Shown piece after piece: positions 1 to 5,284 of a stretch of 10,113 bases of DNA. The stretch spans positions 1 through 10,113 of the forward strand of contig DEEY01000019.1 in the NCBI GenBank assembly GCA_002350545.1, read 5' to 3'. Source of the stretch: Candidatus Saccharibacteria bacterium UBA2866. Its GTDB lineage: Bacteria > Patescibacteriota > Saccharimonadia > Saccharimonadales > Saccharimonadaceae. A model generated the notes under the pieces. The model ran no database searches. It was not told where the DNA came from and saw only the letters and a program-made list of their open reading frames with translations. Position 1 is the first letter of the stretch. Every line of letters begins with the position of its first letter. Made by a program: the position numbers and the translations under genes.

Positions 1-480
1 GATTCTGGTGCAGTCCAACTACCATCTACTGTCCCAACAAGAACTAACTACATGTTCAAAGGCTGGTGTACTATCCAAGTAGCAGATGGAGGTGAATGTA
101 CTGGTACTGGTGTAACTCAAATCCAACCAAGTGGCTTCTTGGCCCTTAATGCTGGTACTTCACCAAGCAATCCAGAACAAAGAACCCTTTATGCGATGTG
201 GAAGAGTAATAAGCTAGATCCAAACCTAAATGTGCCAGATGAATGGACGTGCACGATTGATCAACCCTGCTCATTAGAGATTACCGCCAATCCAGCTGCT
301 ACAGGGTTTATAATTTTGACGGTTTATGAGACGACGACGTATATGCCATTGACTAACGGGTCTGTTAGCGTTAGTCTCCCTTCTTTTCCTGAGGCAGGAG
401 TATACAATGCTAGTATTATATACACTGGTGATGACTTTTTCTCTCCTGTTGAAATGTCAATAACAGTTACAGTTAATTAG
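1..480 (+). CDS. 3' end of a surface protein with a Listeria-Bacteroides (InlB B-type) repeat and an Ig-like segment; 5' end outside window
   Basis: The reading frame is open from base 1, so the gene starts upstream of the window. The first part (DSGAVQLPSTVPTRTNYMFK, then GWCT and later TLYAMWK) fits the Listeria-Bacteroides repeat, whose pattern is a Y-x-F-x-GW-x-T core ending in TLYA-x-W. After a linker comes a beta-rich stretch ending in IYTGDDFF and SITVTVN, which reads like a bacterial Ig-like or adhesin stalk domain. Proteins of this kind are secreted and sit on the cell surface, where they act as adhesins or stalks; that role is family inference. The frame stops at TAG 478-480, but the next 45 codons look like a further domain of the same protein, so this may be a truncated allele rather than the natural C-terminus. 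No sorting signal or membrane anchor is seen before the stop. Confidence 0.75.
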   Translation, partial: DSGAVQLPSTVPTRTNYMFKGWCTIQVADGGECTGTGVTQIQPSGFLALNAGTSPSNPEQRTLYAMWKSNKLDPNLNVPDEWTCTIDQPCSLEITANPAATGFIILTVYETTTYMPLTNGSVSVSLPSFPEAGVYNASIIYTGDDFFSPVEMSITVTVN

Positions 481-618
481 AGTCTAGCTTATTTCACTAT
501 AAATGGGACAACTTATCAAGCCAATGAAGGCATGAACTGGGCTGAATGGATTGAGAGCAACTACAATACCAACGGTCGCTCTGTCAGTCACTTATCTCGA
601 TGTGTATTTGGTTCTTGA
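481..618 (+). pseudogene. In-frame continuation of the surface protein beyond a TAG stop (domain remnant)
   Basis: Reading on in the same frame past TAG 478-480 gives SLAYFTINGTTYQANEGMNW followed by AEWIESNYNTNG, about 32 residues with the composition of a small domain found in repeat-rich surface proteins. The sequence then loses protein-like character (GRSVSHLSRCVFGS) and ends at TGA 616-618. The simplest reading is a nonsense mutation plus loss of the rest of the domain, so the gene is decaying at its 3' end. TAG is the normal stop of three other genes here (6209-6211, 8290-8292, 8837-8839), which argues against a general recoding of TAG. Confidence 0.55.
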
Positions 619-753
619 GTTTGAAGGTTGTGGTATTCCTTGTTTTTCTTCACGCTTCCCATCCCGGAAGACAACGGCTCCTGACTAAAGGTGAGGAGAC
701 GCGGAAAATCCCTAGCAACTTCAACGACTAGCAACCGTTTACTTTGCTTAAGT
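619..753. other. Non-coding gap with a GC-richer hairpin-forming block; function not recognised
   Basis: No credible gene lies between the broken surface protein and the DUF3800 gene. Bases 651-740 are richer in GC than the AT-rich flanks and contain short stems: CTTCC 655-659 with GGAAG 666-670, CTCCT 678-682 with AGGAG 694-698, and AACGG 673-677 with CCGTT 735-739. The string TTCAACGACTAG at 720-731 resembles the conserved R element of group I introns, but a complete intron core was not found. It is best described as a possible structured RNA remnant. Confidence 0.3.
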
Positions 754-782
754 TTGTATTAATTTACTTTATCATCTATAAT
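754..782 (+). promoter_or_regulatory. Promoter for the DUF3800 gene
   Basis: The hexamer TATAAT at 777-782 lies 17 bases after a weak -35, TTGTAT, at 754-759. A start point near 789 would give a leader of about 75 bases that contains the hairpin at 826-844. Confidence 0.5.
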
Positions 783-825
783 AGAATCAGTATAACTGAA
801 TATAACAACCTAATTTATTTAAAAA

Positions 826-849
826 CTCGGCTTTTTGAGCCGAGATTTT
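826..849. terminator. Hairpin between promoter and ribosome site of DUF3800; terminator or attenuator
   Basis: CTCGGCT at 826-832 pairs with AGCCGAG at 838-844 around a 5-base loop, followed on the plus strand by ATTTT. On the minus strand the stem is followed by TTTTTAAAT, a better T-run. The hairpin lies downstream of the 754-782 promoter and only seven bases before the GAGG ribosome site, so transcripts of the DUF3800 gene must pass through it. Confidence 0.5.
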
Positions 850-862
850 GCGAGGTAAATAT

Positions 863-1498
863 ATGAGCAAACAATTAATTTTTATTGATGATTCTGGCGA
901 CCCCGGTTTTAAGAGTGTGTCTAGTGATAATTTTGTAATGGTGGCAGCACTTTTTATTGATCCAAAAAACGCTGAGTCTGTAATGCGAGAGATAGGGTCA
1001 TATCGTAAAGAATTGGGATGGAGATACAACCACGAGTTTAAGTTTACAAAAAATCCTAAAAATATAGTAATGGAATTACTGAAGAGGGTTAATCAATATG
1101 ATTTTAGAGTGTATGCAGTCTATATTGATAAAGTCGATTTTCGCAAGATTACACCGGGGATGGTGCCATTTTTTGATAAAGAAAGATTGTATAATTGGAT
1201 GATAAAAGAATTGCTGCGAGAAATGCCTATTAAAACTGCTAAAATTACGATTGATGGTCGTTCCAGCAAACAGAATATGAGAAATACAAAAACTTATTTG
1301 CGGCGTGAGATTAGTGGCGATGGCGTAAAAGTGGATATTAAGTTTGAAGATTCAACGAGAGCGGATCTTTTACAACTAGCAGATATTATTGCCGGGTCGG
1401 TTAATAGGTCTTTACAGACAAATAAGACAGATACTAAAAAATATATTTCGATGCTGGGAAGCAAAATCGCGAAGATCCGGAAGATTGATTTTAGATAA
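863..1498 (+). CDS. DUF3800 domain protein
   Basis: This 211-residue protein matches the DUF3800 family in length and in three landmarks: the N-terminal FIDDSGDPG (residues 7-15), a central ITIDGR (128-133), and the C-terminal FEDSTRADLLQLADIIAGS (161-179). The spaced acidic residues (D9, D10, D13, D131, D163, D174) suggest an RNase H-like metal site, but the family's biochemical activity is not established and no substrate can be inferred. No signal peptide or membrane segment is visible, so it should be cytosolic. The start is ATG 863, with GAGG at 852-855 at proper spacing; an in-frame TTG at 848 lies inside the hairpin region and is unlikely. DUF3800 genes are often accessory and found near mobile elements, which fits its place beside a decaying surface gene and two inverted repeats. 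Confidence 0.85.
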   Translation: MSKQLIFIDDSGDPGFKSVSSDNFVMVAALFIDPKNAESVMREIGSYRKELGWRYNHEFKFTKNPKNIVMELLKRVNQYDFRVYAVYIDKVDFRKITPGMVPFFDKERLYNWMIKELLREMPIKTAKITIDGRSSKQNMRNTKTYLRREISGDGVKVDIKFEDSTRADLLQLADIIAGSVNRSLQTNKTDTKKYISMLGSKIAKIRKIDFR

Positions 1499-1501
1499 AA
1501 T

Positions 1502-1561
1502 GAAATCAGCCCTATCTCCAAAGAGCAGGCGTCCAGAACGGACACTTTTCGGGCTGATTTC
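1502..1561. repeat. 60-base inverted repeat after the DUF3800 gene; possible terminator or palindromic element
   Basis: GAAATCAGCCC at 1502-1512 is a perfect reverse complement of GGGCTGATTTC at 1551-1561. The 38-base interior holds a second stem, GTCC 1531-1534 with GGAC 1540-1543. It begins four bases after the stop codon, so a role in ending transcription is likely, but no long T-run follows and the interior is longer than that of a usual intrinsic terminator. Confidence 0.6.
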
Positions 1562-1623
1562 CTCTGCTTTAATAATAGCACAGAAGCTTGAAGAAGGCAA
1601 GAATAATTTATTAAGTTACAATG

Positions 1624-1632
1624 TGGTATAAT
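1624..1632 (+). promoter_or_regulatory. Extended -10 promoter of leuS, leaderless spacing
   Basis: TGGTATAAT at 1624-1632 is an extended -10 element. No convincing -35 is present at the expected distance. The leuS ATG begins eight bases after the last T of the -10, so the transcription start should fall on or next to the start codon. Confidence 0.65.
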
Positions 1633-1639
1633 TTATGGT

Positions 1640-3985
1640 ATGGATAGATATGAACCGTTGAAAATAGAGCAAAAATGGCAAAAGATTTGGGAGAAAGAAG
1701 AGGCGTTTAAGGCTTCCGAAGAAGAGGGGCGGCCAAAGATGATGCTTGCTGAAATGTTCCCTTACCCATCGGGGGCGGGGCTTCATGTAGGGCATGTAAG
1801 GAATTTTACAATCGTGGATGTGTTGACGCGTTTTTACCGGCAGCAGGGGCTAAATGTCCTCCGGCCGTTTGGTTATGATACTTTTGGACTGCCAGCGGAG
1901 AATTATGCAATTAAAACTGGTACAGCGCCACAAGAAGTAACAAAGGAAAATATTGCAAATTTCCGGAAACAGGCAAAAAAACTGGGTTATGCGATAGATT
2001 GGTCACGCGAGATTAATACTTCGGATCCAGAATACTATAAATGGACGCAGTGGTGTTTTTTGCAGCTCTATAAGAAAGGATTAGCGTACCAGAAAGAGTC
2101 TTATCAGTGGTGGTGCCCGGAAGACCAGACAGTGCTCGCGAATGAACAAGTAGAAAATGGTAAATGTTGGCGCTGTGGGCATGAGGTTGAGAAGAAGAAG
2201 ATGAAGCAGTGGTTTTTTAAAATCACGGATTATGCGGATGAGCTTCTTGATGAAATTGATAATCTGGAGTGGCCTGACAAGATTAAAACGATGCAGAAGA
2301 ATTGGATCGGGCGGAGCGTAGGAAGCGAGATAGAGTTTAAGCTCTTAGCATCATCTTTCTCGGGACGCTCCTCGCGCCCGTCTTCACGGGGCTCGTCGCT
2401 GAGTCCTCGTAGCGACTGCGGATTCCCCTCGAAAGAGGCGCTTACGAGCTTAAACTCCATTACCGTTTTCACTACCCGACCGGATACAATACTTGGGGCA
2501 ACTTTCATCGTAGTCGCTCCTGAATATGTTGGGCTGGAATATATTGTGTCGGATGATGCGCGTGAGGAGGTGATGAAGTATAAGGCGGAGGCGTTGAAGA
2601 AATCAGAGATTGAAAGGCAAGAGAATAAGGAGAAGACTGGTGTATTTACGGGGGCTTATGCGATAAATCCGGCGACAAAAGAAAAAATTCCGATTTGGGT
2701 GGCGGATTATGTATTGGCGGGGTATGGGACTGGTGCGATTATGGCAGTGCCAGCGTATGATGAAAGGGACCGCGAATTTGCAGAGAAGTTTGATTTGCCG
2801 GTAGTGGAGGCAGAGCTTATCGATAGGGATTTGTATGGTGCACCGAAAGTGATGTACAAGATGCGTGACTGGCTGATTAGCCGTCAAAGATATTGGGGTT
2901 GCCCAATTCCGATTGCTTATGACAAGGAAGGAAATCCGCACCCAATTCCGGAAGACCAGTTGCCGGTGATGTTGCCGGAGATTGAAGATTATAAACCGGA
3001 TGCTTCGGGAAGGAGTGCGCTTGCAAAAGCGAAGGATTGGCTAAAAGTGGAGATTGACGGTGAGGAGATGACTAGGGAAACTGATACGTTAGATGGTTAT
3101 GCGTGTTCTTCGTGGTATTTGTGGCGCTATGCTTCACCACATGATACAGAGGCTGCTTGGGATGCGGAGGCGATTAAATACTGGGAGCCAGTGGATTATT
3201 ATTGCGGTGGCGACCATGCGGTGGCGCACTTACTCTATATTAGATTTTGGTGTAAATTCTTTGCGGATATGGGGTATCTACCATTTAGGGAACCGATTAA
3301 AAGGTTACTATATAATGGGTATATTAATGCGCCGGATGGGAAGAAGATGAGTAAATCTAAGGGGAATGTGATTGATCCACTGGATGTAATTAACGATGGT
3401 TACGGTGCAGATACTCTACGCACTTACGAAATGTTTATTGGGCCATATGATCTCGACGCTGCCTGGGATACAAGGAGCGTTGGCGGTGTATATCGGTTCC
3501 TTAACCGTTGTTATAACTTACAAGAGGCCTCTACAGCCTCTAATGCTGCTATTAGAAACAAGACAATTAAGAAAGTAACGGAAGATATACACCGATACAG
3601 TTTCAACACTGCGGTGGCGGCGTTGATGGAATATGTGAACGAGCTTTATAAGTCAGGGGCGGAAAAGGAAGATTTGGTGGTGCTCGCGAAACTGCTTAAG
3701 CCATTTGCGCCACATCTTGCTTCCGAGATGCTAGAAAGATTAGATTCGGATGATGAGTGGCCGAAGTGGGACGAAAAATACTTAGTAGCAGATACGGTAG
3801 AATTGGTGGTACAGGTTAACGGAAGACTGCGGGCAAAATTTGAGGTACCGGTGGATGATTTAGAAGACGAGGATAAGATTATTAAGATGGTGCTTGATGA
3901 TAAAAAAGTCCAAAAGTATACTGAAGGTGGTATAAAGAAAACAATTTTTGTAAAGAAAGCTAAACTAATCAATATCGTTGTATAA
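1640..3985 (+). CDS. leuS: Leucyl-tRNA synthetase, with an in-frame palindromic insertion and a shortened editing domain
   Basis: This class I synthetase attaches leucine to tRNA-Leu in the cytosol. In 781 residues it shows HVGH (49-52, the HIGH motif), a zinc-binding segment with C159, C176 and C179, the editing-site motif TTRPDT (278-283), the editing Asp motif YDERD (373-377), SRQRYWG (414-420), KMSKS (569-573), the anticodon-binding region and the C-terminal VQVNGRLRAKF region (725-734). Two things are odd. Residues about 232-273 form a Ser/Arg-rich stretch encoded by a palindromic element (2333-2457), between WIGRS and TTRPDT where most family members have a short linker. The region between YDERD and RDW (409-411) is only about 30 residues, against about 80 in E. 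coli by memory of that sequence, so part of the CP1 editing domain is missing. No Shine-Dalgarno site precedes ATG 1640; spacing from TATAAT suggests a leaderless message. Confidence 0.97.
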   Translation: MDRYEPLKIEQKWQKIWEKEEAFKASEEEGRPKMMLAEMFPYPSGAGLHVGHVRNFTIVDVLTRFYRQQGLNVLRPFGYDTFGLPAENYAIKTGTAPQEVTKENIANFRKQAKKLGYAIDWSREINTSDPEYYKWTQWCFLQLYKKGLAYQKESYQWWCPEDQTVLANEQVENGKCWRCGHEVEKKKMKQWFFKITDYADELLDEIDNLEWPDKIKTMQKNWIGRSVGSEIEFKLLASSFSGRSSRPSSRGSSLSPRSDCGFPSKEALTSLNSITVFTTRPDTILGATFIVVAPEYVGLEYIVSDDAREEVMKYKAEALKKSEIERQENKEKTGVFTGAYAINPATKEKIPIWVADYVLAGYGTGAIMAVPAYDERDREFAEKFDLPVVEAELIDRDLYGAPKVMYKMRDWLISRQRYWGCPIPIAYDKEGNPHPIPEDQLPVMLPEIEDYKPDASGRSALAKAKDWLKVEIDGEEMTRETDTLDGYACSSWYLWRYASPHDTEAAWDAEAIKYWEPVDYYCGGDHAVAHLLYIRFWCKFFADMGYLPFREPIKRLLYNGYINAPDGKKMSKSKGNVIDPLDVINDGYGADTLRTYEMFIGPYDLDAAWDTRSVGGVYRFLNRCYNLQEASTASNAAIRNKTIKKVTEDIHRYSFNTAVAALMEYVNELYKSGAEKEDLVVLAKLLKPFAPHLASEMLERLDSDDEWPKWDEKYLVADTVELVVQVNGRLRAKFEVPVDDLEDEDKIIKMVLDDKKVQKYTEGGIKKTIFVKKAKLINIVV
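2333..2457 (+). repeat. Palindromic, multi-hairpin element inserted in frame in leuS (resembles Rickettsia palindromic elements in style)
   Basis: The 125-base block is bounded by perfect 12-base inverted repeats, GAGTTTAAGCTC (2333-2344) and GAGCTTAAACTC (2446-2457). Inside are nested stems: TCTTTC 2354-2359 with GAAAGA 2431-2436, GGGA 2362-2365 with TCCC 2424-2427, and CGC 2366-2368 with GCG 2418-2420. This arm carries two side hairpins, CCCGT/ACGGG (2377-2390) and GTCGCT/AGCGAC (2395-2416). It is clearly richer in GC than the rest of leuS and encodes a Ser/Arg/Pro-rich peptide at a place where the LeuRS family has only a short linker. No transposase is nearby. Confidence 0.7.
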
Positions 3986-3989
3986 AAAT

Positions 3990-4009
3990 GCCCCAGCCTA
4001 GACTGGGGC
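3990..4009 (-). terminator. Intrinsic terminator of the minus-strand membrane protein gene
   Basis: GCCCCAG 3990-3996 pairs with CTGGGGC 4003-4009 around a 6-base loop. Read on the minus strand the stem is followed by ATTTTTATAC, a T-run; on the plus strand GGTTGATT follows. It therefore mainly serves the gene at 4016-4651, whose T-run overlaps the leuS stop codon. Confidence 0.75.
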
Positions 4010-4015
4010 GGTTGA

Positions 4016-4651
4016 TTAGTTCTTTTCAGTTTTTGATTCTTCTTCGGACTCTGGTTCTGATTGGGGCTTTAAGAATTTTGCCCCTTCGCTTGAATGGACG
4101 CTAAACAGCAACTCCTTGTTGGTTTCGATATATTTTTCAAGGTAGTTTGCGAAGTCGTGTAATTCTGCTAAGATGACACGATTATCGTTCCAAATCTTTG
4201 AAATGATGTCGTTGATTGCTTCGCCGCTAACTATTTCACAAGTTGCAAGTAGTTTGCCGAGTTCTTTGAAATTGTTGCAAAATGCTTCAACTTGAGATTG
4301 GACTGCATCTTGTGACAGGTATTGTTTTTCTAACTCAAAACTTGTAATCTGTTCTACGATTAACTCTACGGTGTATTTTAAATCCTCTAATTGGTCGCCA
4401 AGATGTCCGTAAGGCTTTATCCCCATTATGGTCAAATCTTTAATGGTATTAATGGAGAAATATTTATTTCCGATTTTTGTGTACTTAATCTTCACACCAT
4501 TTTTGACAGAATTCTTATGAACCTTTCTAGCGAAATGCATTGGATTGTAACCAGAAACAACGTAGACGTAGCTACAGATACCAAGGATTGCCACCGGTAA
4601 AACCACGAGAATTGAAAAAAGAATTAAAACTATGACTAATACGATATTCAT
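4016..4651 (-). CDS. Hypothetical membrane-anchored protein
   Basis: I do not recognise this 211-residue protein. Residues about 3-32 are a long run of I, L and V that forms one membrane helix or uncleaved signal anchor. A basic segment follows (ARKVHKNSVKNGVKIKY, 41-57), then a mostly helical region (about 85-185) rich in Leu and Glu that could form a helical bundle or coiled coil, and a Glu/Ser-rich tail (197-211). Whether the large domain lies inside or outside cannot be settled. The start ATG 4651-4649 is preceded by AAAGGGGGG four bases away, an unusual G-rich ribosome site. The gene has its own divergent promoter and terminator and stands between housekeeping genes on the other strand, so it is probably a lineage-specific gene inserted between leuS and the methyltransferase gene. 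Confidence 0.8.
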   Translation of the reverse strand: MNIVLVIVLILFSILVVLPVAILGICSYVYVVSGYNPMHFARKVHKNSVKNGVKIKYTKIGNKYFSINTIKDLTIMGIKPYGHLGDQLEDLKYTVELIVEQITSFELEKQYLSQDAVQSQVEAFCNNFKELGKLLATCEIVSGEAINDIISKIWNDNRVILAELHDFANYLEKYIETNKELLFSVHSSEGAKFLKPQSEPESEEESKTEKN

Positions 4652-4687
4652 TTTACCCCCCTTTGTTAAAGTACAATAATTTGTGAT

Positions 4688-4716
4688 ATATTATCATGGT
4701 TTGTGGCATTTGTCAA
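4688..4716 (-). promoter_or_regulatory. Promoter of the membrane protein gene, sharing its -35 with the divergent methyltransferase promoter
   Basis: On the minus strand TTGACA (4716-4711) lies 17 bases before TAATAT (4693-4688), with an upstream TGA giving an extended -10. The leader is about 30 bases and contains the G-rich ribosome site. The -35 overlaps five of six bases with the plus-strand -35 at 4710-4715. Confidence 0.75.
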
Positions 4717-4738
4717 TGAGGCGCCCCTGGTGTATAAT
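4710..4738 (+). promoter_or_regulatory. Promoter of the SpoU-type methyltransferase gene, leaderless spacing
   Basis: TTGTCA at 4710-4715, a 17-base spacer and TATAAT at 4733-4738 make a near-consensus promoter. The ATG at 4745 follows the -10 by six bases, the usual distance to a transcription start, so the message should have no leader. Confidence 0.8.
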
Positions 4739-4744
4739 AGAAAG

Positions 4745-5251
4745 ATGGAGATGATAGTTGTTCTTGATAATATTCGGTCGACCTATAATGTAGGGGCGAT
4801 TCTGAGGACTGCAGAAGGGTTTGGTGTGGATAAAGTGGTTTTATCAGGATATACACCGAGAGTACATGATGCTAATTTATTACCACATTTGAGAGATAAA
4901 CTGGACCGCGAGATACACAAAACTGCCCTTGGCGCAGAAGACTTGGTGAAGATTTATGCATCTGATGATATAATTTCTGATTTATCAAAATGGCGTGAAC
5001 AGGGGTGGCAAATAATTGGACTTGAAAATAATATCGAAAAAGTACCGATTTTGGCTTTGAATGACCCAAAACTAAAAGATAATTTAACAGATAAAGTCGT
5101 ATTAATCCTAGGGGAAGAGGTGAATGGCATTGATTATTCACTTTATGATATAATTGACCTGTTTGTTGAGATTCCAATGAAAGGTAAAAAAGAGTCTTTT
5201 AACGTATCGGTGGCAGCTGGAATTGCGCTTTACGGATTGCTTAACCAATAA
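4745..5251 (+). CDS. SpoU/TrmH-family (SPOUT) RNA 2'-O-methyltransferase
   Basis: The 168-residue protein shows the three SPOUT motifs of the SpoU family in order: NVGAILRTAEGFG (15-27), ILGEEVNGID (121-130) and IPMKGKKESFNVSVAAGIAL (143-162). These form the knotted SAM-binding site and the catalytic surface for methylating a ribose 2'-OH in tRNA or rRNA; the target nucleotide cannot be told from sequence. It consists of the catalytic domain alone, without the N-terminal L30e-like RNA-binding domain of RlmB-type enzymes, and so is closer in size to TrmL-like proteins. The start is ATG 4745: the next ATG (4751) is also possible, and upstream in-frame starts overlap the promoter. There is no ribosome site before it. 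It faces the gene at 5285-5908 tail to tail. Confidence 0.9.
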   Translation: MEMIVVLDNIRSTYNVGAILRTAEGFGVDKVVLSGYTPRVHDANLLPHLRDKLDREIHKTALGAEDLVKIYASDDIISDLSKWREQGWQIIGLENNIEKVPILALNDPKLKDNLTDKVVLILGEEVNGIDYSLYDIIDLFVEIPMKGKKESFNVSVAAGIALYGLLNQ

Positions 5252-5253
5252 AA

Positions 5254-5275
5254 AACCACCTGCTAAGAGGTGGTT
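5254..5275 (-). terminator. Intrinsic terminator of the CHAP-like gene, overlapping the end of the methyltransferase region
   Basis: AACCACCT 5254-5261 pairs with AGGTGGTT 5268-5275. On the minus strand the stem runs into TTTTTATTGG, so it serves the gene at 5285-5908. The plus-strand side lacks a T-run beyond TTAAAGG. Confidence 0.75.
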
Positions 5276-5284
5276 AAAGGTACG

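Noticed and set aside
478..480. Programmed read-through or recoding of TAG in the surface gene
   Set aside because: TAG serves as a normal stop in three other genes here, the sequence beyond soon loses protein character, and no read-through signal was recognised; decay is simpler.
848..862. TTG start five codons upstream for the DUF3800 gene
   Set aside because: It begins just after the hairpin with no ribosome site in front; ATG 863 has GAGG at the right distance and gives the usual DUF3800 N-terminus.
2230..2508. Open frame of 92 codons on the minus strand inside leuS
   Set aside because: It lies opposite leuS, has no ribosome site, and is open mainly because the palindromic insertion lacks stops in several frames.
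4703..4744. GTG start 14 codons upstream for the methyltransferase
   Set aside because: These codons overlap the -35 spacer and -10 of a near-consensus promoter, and the added peptide does not resemble SpoU-family sequence.
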